A stretch of 64,000 nt of DNA from Haematococcus lacustris (GCA_030144725.1 JASKMD010000252.1:62001-126000), one strand, 5' to 3'; shown: positions 12,234-23,269, counted from the stretch's first letter. A program made the numbers and translations. The notes: generated by a model from the letters alone, not told the origin.

Positions 12234-13605
12234 GCTGCGGCTGCGGCTGCGGCTGCGGCTGCTGCGGCTGCTGACGCTGACGCTGATGCTGATGCTGATG
12301 CTGATGCTGATGCTGGTAACAAGGACCTGTTACTGACTCACCCGCAGCTGGTAACAAGGACCTGTTACTGACTCACCCGCAGCAGGGGTTGGCCTAACAG
12401 CAGGCTGGGAAGGCCCTGCCCCGTTCTGGCTGCTATCCAAGCCTGCAACAGCAACATTGGCAGGCTCTGGAGGCTAGGGTGCTGTTGGCGCAGGGCAAAG
12501 GCACCAGGCTCAGGGCTCAAGACAGCCACCGTGAGCAGCAACAGAGAAGGTGGAAGGAGGTGGTCCCCCAGGCCCTGCTCCACCTCCACACCTTAGGCAA
12601 CCAATACTGACCTCCAGTGCTTTGACCAGTCTGTGTTGCCGCCTGTGACAGGGGCTGCACTTGTATCTCCAGCCGGTGCGGCCCAGTCAACACAGGCCCC
12701 CTGTGCGCCTTGTACTTGCCGGTGAGTAACAGGCCCTTGTTCTTCACCCAGGTACGGATTGTCATTCGACTTCCACTTGCATCCGTCAGGCCCCAGCTGC
12801 CCTTCTCCCCTTGCCTCAGCTTTGCCGTGTAGCGCGCCTCCAAGCTGCCGTACTCTTCGCTACGCAGTTTTGGGGGAAGCATTAAAACCACACAGACTGT
12901 GGCTGTAGTACCCACAGGACACCCTCCCAGCCCGAAGCGCTGGATTTGATCCTTCAAAAGCTCCTGGAGGCTCCGAGGGTTCACATCATATGGGCACCAA
13001 GCCATGTATGCAGGTGTGGATGGCGGCCCCTTAGCTCCAGGCGCTTGCCGCATGGCCATAGGGTTCTGGGCTGTGTCCGCAAGCACATGGCAGCAAGGGG
13101 GAGCAGCAGGTCAGGGCACGCATGTAGGTGACGGCCAAGAGGCATGCGGCAGGGTACGTATCCAGCAGCCCACATGACATGGATGTGTTGCCTGGCTGTT
13201 GCTAGACCCCTGGCTGTGACCTCCCAGCCCCTCACCTAAGCTACCTTGCGCTTGCTTTTGCTTCTTATTGGGCGAGGTGCTGGGCCTGGCCAGGCCTGGC
13301 CCCCGCTTTCTGCCATCCTCTAGAGCATTGTACGACTGCAGGAAGAGCCCCACAGCAGGTGGGATGGGTATTGACACCATGTGTGTTGCGATAGACATAC
13401 CAAGCTGGATTAGTGTACATCAGGCCCATACCTGTGCATGCATAAGAGTCTGGTTGCTGAGATACGCAATTGTTCTTGTCGTGGTTAAGTCTGCAAGCAC
13501 AACGACACTGCATTGACACTGGCCGATACAAGGTATGCCAAGGGCAGTGTAGGCCGACACCACGAGTAAAAGCACGACGGCAATATTGGCCGGTACGCAG
13601 GGCAC
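10028..13605 (-). CDS. Unrecognised three-copy family, short copy A (SIM-like motif, C-terminal KIX-like domain)
   Basis: I do not recognise this protein from any named family. Deduced exons on the complement: 13605-13432 (start uncertain), 13335-13245, 13070-12612, 12442-12377, 11287-11237, 10895-10755, 10531-10469, 10305-10028. Phases agree (1323 nt, 440 aa). Equivalents of exons 3-6 and 9 of copies B and C are missing. Visible parts: a basic stretch, KRGPGLARPSTSPNKKQK; a conserved middle domain (about 90-235) with EYGSLEARY, GEKGSWGL and LLLTGKYKAHRGP; acidic Pro/Ala/Gly linkers; VIDIIDLTQEE (about 338-348), which fits a SUMO-interaction motif; and a C-terminal helical domain with HQLITNVINFLHDHLP. 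The acceptor of the middle-domain exon has changed from CAG to CGG. An AG 6 nt downstream keeps the frame and is used in this model. A nuclear transcription-associated role is inference. Confidence 0.6.
10334..10375. repeat. CAG/CTG triplet array, 14 units, intron of copy A
   Basis: Pure GCA/CAG run in the last intron of the minus-strand family gene, between exons 10531-10469 and 10305-10028. Copies B (48871-48937, about 22 units) and C (62762-62806, 15 units) carry the same array at the same intron position. If the intron were retained it would encode poly-Ala or poly-Leu, but the phase-consistent splice skips it. Confidence 0.92.
12019..12315. repeat. CTG/CGG-rich triplet array
   Basis: About 300 bp of mixed CTG, CGG and GCTGCGG triplets ending in GATGCT repeats, followed by a 34-bp direct duplication of a GGTAACAAGGACCTGTTACT segment at about 12315-12382. 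It falls in the intron after copy A exon 12442-12377 and is absent from the matching introns of copies B and C. The long poly-Gln, poly-Ala and poly-Leu frames here are compositional. Confidence 0.88.
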
Positions 13606-13739
13606 GAAGTGAGGCGAGATATGGCATGTGTCGCGCTGGTTCTACTCACCGACGTTCAACGCTCTGACTAGGATAACGTCCGGCCTTCTGCGAGAGCAAG
13701 AAGAGCGGGCACTTTTATGCACATATGTTCCGCATCCTC

Positions 13740-14092
13740 AGTGCATAATGGATCCTTTGAAGTGAAGCTCGAATCCGCAGGCATAGACTGTGCCATTGCG
13801 ATAGTGCCAACTGGCGCTGCCCAAACGCGCTCTTCGAGCTGAGGGAGCAGTCACCCGCACCCCACTCACCCGTGATAGGCCGTGTGTTGTGCTGATGTCT
13901 CGCTGTGCCGCGCCTGCAAGCAGCCAGCTTCGGGTCGGGTAGTAGGTTGCGACCTGTGGCTCAGCCGCACCACATGGCGTACCGCACCTAACTGGGAGAA
14001 ACTGCGACAGTTGCAAGCTAGTTCTGCGAGGTCCAGAAGAGAGCGCAGTTTTTACCCCGCAATCACACAGTATCACACTACCAGCCTCGTAC
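13740..14092. other. No gene recognised; transition from block A to satellite DNA
   Basis: Unique sequence between the outer edge of duplication block A and the 11-bp array. Open frames exist on both strands, but none shows a recognisable domain or a link to a neighbouring exon. Confidence 0.4.
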
Positions 14093-14206
14093 GCGCTTCG
14101 CACGTGCCTTGCACGCGCCCCGTACGCGCCTCGCACGCGCCTCGCACGCGCCTCGCACGCGCCTCGTACGCGCCTCGTACGCGCCTCGTACGCGCCTCGT
14201 ACGCGC
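14093..14206. repeat. 11-bp tandem array (GCGCCTCGCAC / GCGCCTCGTAC)
   Basis: About ten near-perfect 11-bp units. Early units end in GCAC and later ones in GTAC, so the array has at least two variant blocks. It directly precedes the roughly 690-bp satellite. Confidence 0.88.
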
Positions 14207-14266
14207 CACAGCCGCCATCGACCCGTCGCACGTACTAACCCAGCAACCACGTCCGCACCCAGCACT

Positions 14267-15786
14267 GCCTGACACACGCCGCCAGATGCAAGCCGCTGAG
14301 CGCCGCACAAAGCCCCTGCCGGCCGCTAGTAATGTGCGTGGTCGCGGTACAGAGCAACGTTGTTGTGGACCGCGGCCGCGCTGAGCCGCTGCACGCTGAT
14401 ACACACCGCCATGCGCTGCTGGTGATCGCTGTGCGCGGATACAAGCGCGTTCGTTACGCGCCATCGAATGCGGCACTCAATTGAAGACGGTCAACACACG
14501 CCCGACGAGCGCCCTTGGACGCTGCGGGACGCCGCTTCCGGCCGCTTCGCGCCCTACTTCATCGCCGCACCCTGCTGCATTCTGCGGCACACAGGCGCGC
14601 GCTGCTGGCCATCGCCGGGTGATGCCGCGGGACGCGGCTCATGTCACGCGTTTGCAACGCGCCGTTAAACACAGCATAGCAGCGCACCGCTCGGCACCGT
14701 GAAGCCCGCCGCCCGCCGCCCCGGCGCCGTTGAAACCGCCGCCCGCCGCCAAACGCCCAAAGCGCAAAACCCCCAGCATGAAGCCCCGGCACCGACGAAG
14801 GTGCCGCTCGCCGCCGCCTGTAAAGTGGGACCCATCCTCAATGGCTCGTCCTTGCTGTTGGTCGCTGTCGGTCGCTGCCCGCCATTTCCCGTTGCAGCCC
14901 ACCTCTGCACGTCGCTGCTTCTCGCTTTTCACAGCAGCCCGTCGCCGCCCGTCGCCGCCTGACGCACGCTGCCAGATGTAAGCCGCTGAGCGCCGCACAA
15001 TGCCCCTGCCGGCCGCTAGTAATGTGCGTGGTCGCGGTACAGAGCAACGTTGTTGTGGACCGCGGCCGCGCTGAGCCGCTGCACGCTGATACACACCGCC
15101 ATGCGCTGCTGGTGATCGCTGTGCGCGGATACAAGCGCGTTCGTTACGCGCCATCGAATGCGGCACTCAATTGAAGACGGTCAACACACGCCCGACGAGC
15201 GCCCTTGGACGCTGCGGGACGCCGCTTCCGGCCGCTTCGCGCCCTACTTCATCGCCGCACCCTGCTGCATTCTGCGGCACACAGGCGCGCGCTGCTGGCC
15301 ATCGCCGGGTGATGCCGCGGGACGCGGCTCATGTCACGCGTTTGCAACGCGCCGTTAAACACAGCATAGCAGCGCACCGCTCGGCACCGTGAAGCCCGCC
15401 GCCCGCCGCCCCGGCGCCGTTGAAACCGCCGCCCGCCGCCAAACGCCCAAAGCGCAAAACCCCCAGCATGAAGCCCCGGCACCGACGAAGGTGCCGCTCG
15501 CCGCCGCCTGTAAAGTGGGACCCATCCTCAATGGCTCGTCCTTGCTGTTGGTCGCTGTCGGTCGCTGCCCGCCATTTCCCGTTGCAGCCCACCTCTGCAC
15601 GTCGCTGCTTCTCGCTTTTCACAGCAGCCCGTCGCCGCCCGTCGCCGCCTGACGCACGCTGCCAGATGTAAGCCGCTGAGCGCCGCACAATGCCCCTGCC
15701 GGCCGCTAGTAATGTGCGTGGTCGCGGTACAGAGCAACGTTGTTGTGGACCGCGGCCGCGCTGAGCCGCTGCACGCTGATACACAT
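14267..15786. repeat. 690-bp satellite, two full direct copies plus a partial third
   Basis: Sequence at 14267-14956 is repeated almost without change at 14957-15646, and a third copy runs from 15647 to about 15786. Many segments are identical at an offset of exactly 690 bp. Small differences lie mainly at the start of copy one (GACACACGCCGCC against GACGCACGCTGCC). Each unit contains a NotI-like GCGGCCGC and a TCAATTGAA segment. Repeated open frames inside it have no recognisable domain and are not called as genes. Confidence 0.93.
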
Positions 15787-16990
15787 TCAATTGAAAGCCG
15801 GTCAACACACGCCCGACGATTGCGTGTCGCTTTCGTTGGCGCGTAACGAACGCGCATGTATATGCGCACAGCGATCACCAGCAGCGCATGGCGGTGTGCA
15901 TCAGCGTGCAGCGGCTCAGCGCGGCCGCGGTCCACAACAACGTTGTGCTGCACCGCGGTCACGCACAACACCAGCCGCCGGCAGGGGCATTGTGCGGCGC
16001 TCAGCGGCTTACATCTGGCGGCGTGTGTCAGGCGGCGACGGGCGGCGACGGGCTGCTATGAGCAGCGAGAAGAAGCGACGTGCAGAGGTCGGCTGCAACG
16101 GGCAATGACGTGCAGCGACCGACAGCGACCAACAGCGAGGGCGAGCCATTGAGGATGGGTACAGCTTCATTGGCGGCGGTGAGCGGCATCGTCGGCGGAG
16201 CCGGGGATTTGGGCAGCGAGTTTTGCGCTTTGAGCGGTGGCGGCGGCCGGCGGTTACAACGGCGCCGGGGCGACAGACAGCGGGCTTCCCGGAGCCCAGC
16301 GGTGCGCGGCTATGCTGCGCTGAGCGGCGCACTGCAGAGGTGTGACATGGGCCGCGTCCCGCGGCATCACCCGGCAATGGCCAGCAGCGCGCGCATGTGT
16401 GTCGCAGAATGCAGCAGGGTGCGGCGATGAAGTCCGGCGCGATCCGGCCGGAAGCGGCTTCCCGCAGCGTCCAAGGGCGCTTGTCGGGGGTGTGTTGACC
16501 AGCTTTCAAATGCGTGTCGCTTTCGATGGCGCGTAACGAACGCGCTTGTATATGCGCACAGCGATCACCAGCAGCGCATGGCGGTGTGCATCAGCGTGCA
16601 GCGGCTCAGCGCGGCCGCGGTCCACAACAACGTTGTGCTGCACCGCGGTCACGCACAACACGTTCGTTGTGCTGCACCGTGGTCACGCACAACACCGCCA
16701 TGCGCTGCTGGTGATCGCTGTGCGCATATACAAGTGCGTTCGTTACGCGCCATCGAAAGCGACACGCAATTGAAAGCTGGTCAACACACCCCCGACAAGC
16801 GCCCTTGGACGCTGCGAGAAGCCGCTTCCGGCCGGATCGCGCCGGACTTCATCGCCGCACCCTGCTGCATTCTGCGACACACATGCGCGCGCTGCTGGCC
16901 ATTGCCGGGTGATGGCGTGCGACGCGGCCCATGTCACGTGATTGCCATGCGCCGGTAAACGCAGCATAGCAATGCACTGTTGGGCGCCGT
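15787..16990. repeat. Inverted and rearranged copies of the 690-bp satellite
   Basis: From about 15815 the satellite sequence runs in the opposite orientation: the GTAACGAACGCGC, CACCAGCAGCGCATGGCGG and GCGGCCGCGGTCC segments appear reverse-complemented relative to 14380-14470. A second inverted piece starts at 16510, and a direct piece runs from about 16690 to 16990. The two latter pieces face each other around 16640-16690, making a large palindrome. A truncated junction at 15786 joins TGATACACA to TTCAATTGAA. Confidence 0.85.
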
Positions 16991-17421
16991 CAAGCCCTCC
17001 GCCGCCGCCCTCCGCAGCTGCCCCAGCAGCCTGAGCCACAACCACAGCTGTAGCCTACATCATCCTCCATTGCGATGTTTCTAATGCGGGGCGACTGCAT
17101 TGGGGGGTTTAATTGGGGCTTTGGGGGGAGAGCTGCAACGTGCTGCACGAGAATGCTGCCCTGAGTGTTGTTCGTCCCCTTACAAACGGGCAAGTTTTGA
17201 TCCCTTCAGCCCTCATGAGTTGTAATTAAACACAGGCTGCGAGATCGCTGTTGTAAAGGCTACTGACAGTGTGCCTAATCAGTAAGCCTCAACAATCGTA
17301 ACAAACAGGCAGTTGTCTGGTGGTTACGGTCTGCACTACAGATTTCGATGTTGATAATGCGGGGCAACTGCACTAGGCTTTCGTCTTGTACAGCCGTACT
17401 TCGTAGCCAAAACTCCGGGCA
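16991..17421. other. No gene recognised; upstream of EndoG-like relic
   Basis: Lower-GC DNA with a diverged direct repeat: TAATGCGGGGCGACTGCAT near 17080 and TAATGCGGGGCAACTGCAC near 17355. It could have been the promoter of the EndoG-like gene that begins at 17422. Confidence 0.4.
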
Positions 17422-18867
17422 TGATGGTCCCCAGCGGCATCGTCATTTGCTCAGCTTTCGCAGTGGGCATCGGAGTCGGAAGTGGCTGTTGCTACTTGTA
17501 CATGTCAGCCCAGGCTAGCAAAGCTGTCCATCATGGTATGTTGGACATTCGACCAGCCTATTAAGAGGCATGTTCCCTACACCCATCATCCAAGTTGCTA
17601 CCCATCCGCTACCCATCATCCGAGCTGCACAAACTTTAGCATGGTACGGCAGACACGTGGAAGTCATCGGTGCTCTCATGCCCTACCTCACAGCCTGTGC
17701 CAGCTCAGCTACAGTAGCAGGCTTGCAAGTTGCCTCTGTGCAGGAATTGGCCCATTGAACCGTCCTGTGACAGACATCACACATGCTTACGAAGGGTGAC
17801 TATGCCTTCCCTACCCTTGCCTATCCCTCCATGTTCCATCCACCGTGTCTTACCTCTGCTCAATCCACATTTAATTGCAGCCGCAACCCATTAGAACAGC
17901 CCTCCCGTTTCTATGGCTTGCAACCAAGCTGTTGATGTGATGCAGGCCTCCAGCTGCATCATCCCTGTCAGCAAGGCTGCCGTCCTGCTCTTACCCAGCA
18001 GCAGCCCGAGCCATTACCACCTGTAAACCACCTCTTCACATCGTCCTCCCCATGTCACTAAAACAGCCTCGTGTGATGCTGTGCGTTGTTGGCATGGTGT
18101 GACAGGGTGCACTGTGGTGTGATGAGGTGATGTGGGTGTGGGTGTGGGCCATGCCCCCTCCGCAGGGCCAAGTCATAGTTCTTCCAGGACCCAGCAGCCG
18201 ACCCTCTGCTCTGCAGCAAGCTGGCGGACTTCAGGGGCTCTGGCTGTGACCGCGGCCACCTGGTGGGTAGCACCAGCAGGCCACCCCTAGCTGCTTCGCC
18301 TGCTGTCCCACCAGTTGCGCCTACACCTGCTGTATTCTCGCTGGCTGCTGCTGCCCTGCCCCTGCACCTGATCCTATTGGAAGACATCATCCATAGCCCA
18401 TGCAGCTTGCACTGCCTCTGCCGCCAATGGCGCTCACTGCTCTGACACATCCGTAGCTATGTTGTTGTTGCATGCCACAGGGACTTAGTCACACGGCTCC
18501 TTGGCAAGGGCAGGGGCCAGCTGACATGGGCTGGCATGAGATTCCAATATGGGCTGGGACACCAATATCTAGACATCATTCACATAACATCACTCCTATG
18601 CATATCGACCATGCCACTGGTTGAGCCTCTGCTGCCACCCCTGCTGCAGGCCCCTGCAGCAGATCACCGCAACAGCCAGGAGGTAAGCCCTCAGTGGAAT
18701 CCAGGCTGTAGGTGCAGCCGGTCCCTCCCAATGGACAGCTCTTCTGCCAGCTGCCTGGTAGGGTTGCTCCCTGACCTATGCAGGCAATGGACCAGACGTT
18801 CTCACCACTCAACATCAGCCCACAGGTTGGGGAGGGCTTCAACAGGTGACCATACATAATTGACTGC

Positions 18868-18952
18868 CCTCCTTCCCCTCCTCTCCCTCCTCTCCCTTCT
18901 CCTCCTCCTCCCCCTCCTCTTCCTCCTTACCCCCCTACCCCTCTTTTGGCAG
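18868..18952. repeat. CCT-rich polypyrimidine tract
   Basis: About 85 bp of almost pure C and T on the + strand (TCCCTCC and CCTCCTCC repeats) inside an intron of the EndoG-like relic. Confidence 0.75.
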
Positions 18953-20182
18953 TCAATACCAGAGTAACCACCTAGACGCCAATACCGCCATTACTCATAC
19001 TCATACACGATGTTGAGTGTGAAGGGTGTGAGAGCACGCATGCTGCCAATGAAATATTTCAGCCACGCCTGGACCCAGAAGCAGAGCCAGACCCAGAGCC
19101 CTGCCTAAAGCCCCCTGTGACCCAGCAGTGCCTGCTGCCTGCTGCCCCTACCCACCCTGCCCTGCCCACCCTGCCCTGCCCACCCTGCCCTGCCCGCCCT
19201 GCCCTGCCCACCCTGCCCTGCCCACCCAGGGACTACTGGTGCCGTCTAGAGCGCCACCTCCGCAGCCTGACCTCCCTCTGTGCTGACGTGTTCTTGGTAA
19301 CGGGCCCTCTGTTCATGCCCACCCTAAAACGCCACTGGCCAGTGGGTCATGAAGCACCCCTTGATTGGTCAGTTGGTGAGTTGGTCAGTTGATTGGTCAG
19401 TTGGTCAGCACCCCTTATTGTTTAGGTCAGTCAATGTACACCATTGACAGCTCAGCCAGCGTGCAATGGCCATGGCATCACCACTGCCCTTACACCCACC
19501 GTGATGTCACAGAGGCAGTGAGGTGCATGGGGTGTGCAGGAGCCCCGCCCAGCCTGGTGGCAACGGGGGCACCCGCCTCCAGCCCCTTGAAGTCCGATGC
19601 TGCCAGTGGAGGCAGCGGGAGCAGCAGCAGCAGCAGTGCGGTCAGCAGTCCTTTGCGCTCTGAGAAGGACATGGCGGTGGCCGCCTTCGTGCTGGTGAGC
19701 AGCGCGCCTGGTGAAGTGCTACACAGGGCCTGCAGGGTGCCCTGTCCCACCTGCCCAGGCAGTGCTATGCAAACATAGTCCACAGCTCACTGTCCTCTGC
19801 TGCATGGCAGACTGATGCATGCCTGGGTGCTTGGGAGCAGCAGCATGTTGCACAGTTGTGTGTGCTGTGCAGGGTTGCGAGCACTACCCACTGCCGCTCA
19901 TGCATGGTTTTGATGCCACAATGGGGATGGTACCCCCTGCGGGGGTTGGAGAGTAGTTCTTACGCACAGCCTCTTACTGCCTCCTGGCACAAGGTCCTTG
20001 ACACGTGGCGGGTGCTGCCCAGCTGCTCTGCGTGTCTCACTCATGTTGGTGGCCATGGGAGCTCAGCTTTGGGCCATGGGAGATGAGCATGTGAGCTCAG
20101 CTGAGCAGGTTCATTGAGTGCATGGCAGGTGGTCAGAGGTGTGGGCTGCAGGATGTGGGGGTCCACAGGTAATGGTGCCCCG

Positions 20183-20215
20183 ACCTAAACCCTGAACCCT
20201 AAACCTAACCCTAAC
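20183..20215. repeat. Short interstitial telomere-like repeat
   Basis: About five imperfect units of the CCCTAAA type: CCTAAACCCTGAACCCTAAA then CCTAACCCTAACCCC. Plant-type telomeres have TTTAGGG and Chlamydomonas TTTTAGGG. This array is short and degenerate and lies in an intron of the EndoG-like relic. Confidence 0.6.
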
Positions 20216-21106
20216 CCCTTCACAGGTGGTGGTGCCCTGACCTGAGCCAGCCACCTGCAAGGCTGTTGCACAGCGTCGGCAGGCTCCTCTTGCAGCCATG
20301 GCCCTTCCCCACACTGCCAACCACTCCTGCCGTACAGTGTTGCAAGAGCCAGAGCTGCTCTCACACCCCACCCTGCTGCAGCTGGCTAGCTTGCTGTGCC
20401 TGCCACTGGGTGCCTTGTGTGTGTGGGAGCAACATATGGGGTAGAAGAATGTGTGGGAGAAGAGTGTGGAGTATGGGAAGAATAGGGAGGAGGGAACATG
20501 AGCAGCCAGCTCCTGCGCCGGCTGTGCCTGCCCTGCAGCCCAACGCCCCCATTGACCCCCACACACCCCTGTCAGCCTTTGTGTGCCCTTGGAGCCGCTG
20601 GAGGCTGTGGCAGGTGAGCAAGAGTGGTAGCTGGCATCTGGCAGGTGGTAGGTGGTAGGTGGTAGGTGGGTGCAGAGAAGCCAGCAGGGAAGGGCTGAGG
20701 AAGGGAAGGGATTGGGCTGGGGTGCCCCTGTAAGCCCATTGGCCTGTCATGATGATGACATCTGGGCTGTTGCCCAGCAAGTGTAGTTGGGCACTTGCCT
20801 GACCAGGTATGCCCAGAGCCCTCTCCAACATACAGGCCATCACCCCCTTAGCCCCTGCCAGTAGCAGATGGCGAGCCGCAGCTGCATCCTGGCCTCAGCC
20901 TATGAGGATATGGGGTGAAAGCAGCAAGGCCTGGGCCTAGCCCTAGCATCTGCCCTGCCCTCGACCCCAACCTTGCCCTCATCATGGCACCCAGGCACTC
21001 GCTTCTTTCCCGAGCTGCTGACTGAGGCCAGGCGCCAGGTGCTGAGTGAGGCGGCTCAGGAGTGGAGGCAGTACGGGCTGCAGCGCATGGGCACCCTTGA
21101 CAGGTA

Positions 21107-21673
21107 GACCCTGATCCAGGGGCCCCAGGCGCCACTGGCCCTGCCCGCACCTGCTGAGGTGGTCACCGCCTGCAGCACAGGCAGCAGCGGCAGGAAAGCA
21201 GGTGAGGGTACAGGAGGCTGCATGAGGACAGCAGGTGCCAAGACCTAGGTGTGTAGGGCAGGGGCCAGGGGGCTGCGCCATGATGTCACTCTGACACGCA
21301 GCGCCCCAAGGGGTACATGGTCAAACCCTTTCCTGTCTCCATTCAGCGCACATTCAGCGCACATGTCTATGCACATCCCCCAGTGCGTGTCAACGGTGTG
21401 CCCGTGTCCTGTGTTGCCTTCGTGACCAGGCCTAGGGGTTGGGTCAGCGGCAAGGTGATTGCAATGATTGATACCTGTGAAACTGCAACCTGTGTCTAAA
21501 GCGGCGCATTGCACACCACCCTGCAAGTGGCAGATGCGTTCTGCTCGGTCTGACACCTACCCGCCTCCGCGCAGGTGCGGTGGTTCAATCTTCCAAGAAG
21601 CAAGGCACCAACACTGATCTCTCGCTCCCGCGCACGCGCTCCGCTGCTCACGCACTACACTTGTGTGAGGTCA
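21107..21673. other. No gene recognised; left flank of the 5.4-kb element
   Basis: Sequence between the end of the EndoG-like relic and the element. No domain was seen in any frame. Its right edge carries GAGGTCA (21667-21673), which matches the sequence just beyond the right end of the element. Confidence 0.45.
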
Positions 21674-22310
21674 CAATCAGGTCTCCCGGTAAAATGTACC
21701 CAAATAGTACCTTTTTTGTTGGCAGGGAAAGGGGTACATTTGCCCAACCGCCAACCGCCCACTCCGCCCTGCCTGCCCGCTCTGCCCGTCCTCCGTTGAG
21801 GATTGTTGCTGCAGTGAAGAGGGCATCAGCAGGATGTTTGCAGCGCTATTAGAAGCGACCCAGATGCAGCGCCATTAGTAGCGACCCAGCTGCAGGCCCT
21901 TCAATGCGACCCAGCAAGGGCTTAAGAAACGCACCTAAACGGCGTGGTTAGCACCCACCAGCTCGTAACGCAGAGCCTCAGGCTGACCAGGACAATGCCC
22001 CAGAGCCACCCGCATTAACGAATGTAAGCTCGTGGCTGTGTGCCCAGTTCAGTTTAGTCCTCAGTTCCGAGCTCGCATTTCGAGTCCGGGCATTTCCAAG
22101 TATACACGACGAGCGACGAACGCTACAAGACGCAGCAAGGACGCAGCAACTGCGGTACACAAGTGTATATGCTGCAGTGCATGAGCAACAGCAGGCTGCA
22201 GTGCAGGCTGCAGTGCATGAGCAGCAGCAGCAGGCTGCAATGCATGAGCAGCAGCTGCAGTGCATGAGCAGCAGCAGCAGGCTGCAATGCATGAGCAACA
22301 GCAGCAGGCT
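21674..22310 (+). repeat. Left terminal inverted repeat
   Basis: Arm of the 5.4-kb element. It contains a GTACCC-rich end, a run of GCGACCCAG-containing motifs near 21855-21915, and an inner zone of tandem GCAGTGCATGAGCAGCAG units (about 22165-22320). The right arm mirrors all three in the same order. Confidence 0.88.
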
Positions 22311-22403
22311 GCAATGCATGAGCTCCCCTCCTCCACCCTTCTCTTGCTGTCCCTTGTCATGGTGTTGAGCACTTGCGTTGAGCAGGTGTGCACCACAACA
22401 GCC

Positions 22404-22422
22404 TCCCCCCCCCCCCCCCCGC
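22404..22422. repeat. Homopolymer C tract
   Basis: About 18 consecutive C residues just inside the left arm of the element. Such a tract is prone to length error in sequencing. Confidence 0.85.
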
Positions 22423-23269
22423 AGCCATGAGCCATCTCCATGAGCAGCAGCCATGAGCAGTACCCAAGAGCAGATGCAAAAGCAACAAGCAGGAGGCGCT
22501 TGGAGCGGCAGCCAGGACTTCCGGTGAGTGCACATGCTGATGTGGTGTCAGCCTAATCTGCTTGATTATGGACATGCATGTCTGCTTGCTGGCTGATGTT
22601 TGCTTGCAGTTGTCGATGGCTGGGGCATGACAAGAGTGGCATGGCTTGGTGGTTGCAAGCAAGGCGGTAGCGGCGTAGGGCAGCAACCAACAAGGAGCCC
22701 GCACCCCGTACCCCTCCCCCATCCCACCACCACCACTTCCGAGTCTGCCACCCACCTACCCTCCTCCCCTCTCCTCTCCCCCACCCCACGGCATCTAGCA
22801 GCCCTTGGAGTAGCAGCCTGGAGCTGGTAGCATAGAGCAGACAGCATGGAGCGGGCAGCATGGAGCGGGTGGTGCTGCCAGTGGTAACGGTGCTGCATCT
22901 AGTGCTGTTGTTGTTGCTGCTGCTTGAGCTGCTGAGCAGCCTAGTAGTAGCAACCAACCCACAGGACATGGGGCAGGGGCAGCAAGTCACCTCCTTCCCC
23001 CCCTCCCCTCACCCTCACCCCACGGCTCACGCTGCAGCCCCCTCCCTACCCCACCCAGCAGCCCTTGGCGTACCAGCTTGGAGCGACAGGGATAGGTGCA
23101 CCTAGCAGCAAGCTCTGCTGCTTATGGAGCATGGCCGGCTGCTTGTCTGGCTGCGGCACATGATTGTTGTGTGCAAGGAGGCATGCGGTGAGCCTGAGCC
23201 GCATGGTGAGGCTGAGTCAGGGCAGCTGCAGCAGTCATTGCAGTTAGGGCGGTTGTTCAATATCAAACA

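Larger units (their letters stand above)
7248..13712. repeat. Segmental duplication block A (inverted relative to block B)
   Basis: The 3' end of the SET gene, about 2 kb of intergenic DNA and the minus-strand family gene copy A recur in reverse order and orientation at about 43420-52020. Anchors: SET exon 10 (193 nt) matches 51984-51792. The intergenic sequence around 9390 matches about 49840. The family exons at 10028-13335 match exons in 43831-49242. The edge near 7248 falls in the SET intron just before exon 10. The other edge is near 13712, where a GCCCGCTCTTCT segment is still shared with the upstream region of copies B and C. Confidence 0.88.
17422..21106 (+). pseudogene. EndoG-type DNA/RNA non-specific endonuclease, decayed
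   Basis: Relic of a mitochondrial-type EndoG nuclease (metal-dependent His-finger nuclease). Blocks in order: an N-terminal hydrophobic anchor (17422-17535, with VICSAFAVGIGVGSG); ADFRGSGCDRGHL with the catalytic DRGH (18166-18262); APAADHRNSQE (18650-18682); AMDQTFSPLNISPQVGEGFNR (18784-18845); DYWCRLERHLRSLTSLC and VTGPLFMP (19230 onward); MAVAAFVL (to 19694) joined to PNAPIDPHTPLSAFV (20539-20583); and GTRFFPELL to the stop (to 21106). Damage: an in-frame TAG at 18176-18178 before FFQDP, two extra bases at 20584-20585 between FV and PLEPLEAV, and no visible exon for the family's YDRR...WV segment between 17940 and 18165. Active-site blocks are well kept, so loss may be recent or partly due to assembly errors. 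Confidence 0.75.

Noticed and set aside
11806..12371. Poly-Gln/Pro, poly-Ala and poly-Leu proteins
   Set aside because: Triplet array in an intron of family copy A. It is absent from the paralogues and every frame is open.
14078..16958. Repeated conserved open frames in the 690-bp satellite (for example the 66-aa frame at 14468 and 15158)
   Set aside because: Conservation follows from recent duplication of the whole unit. Frames overlap on both strands and show no domain.
20266..20658. Open frame reading through PNAPIDPHTPLSAFVCPW as an independent gene
   Set aside because: The segment is the C-terminal EndoG exon. Family conservation continues in another frame after two extra bases, so it is a relic and not a separate gene.
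22177..22535. Gln/Cys/Ala-rich frames in the element arms
   Set aside because: They arise from GCAGCA/TGCATGAGCAG tandem units. The same sequence is present inverted at 26470-26800 and has no consistent protein.
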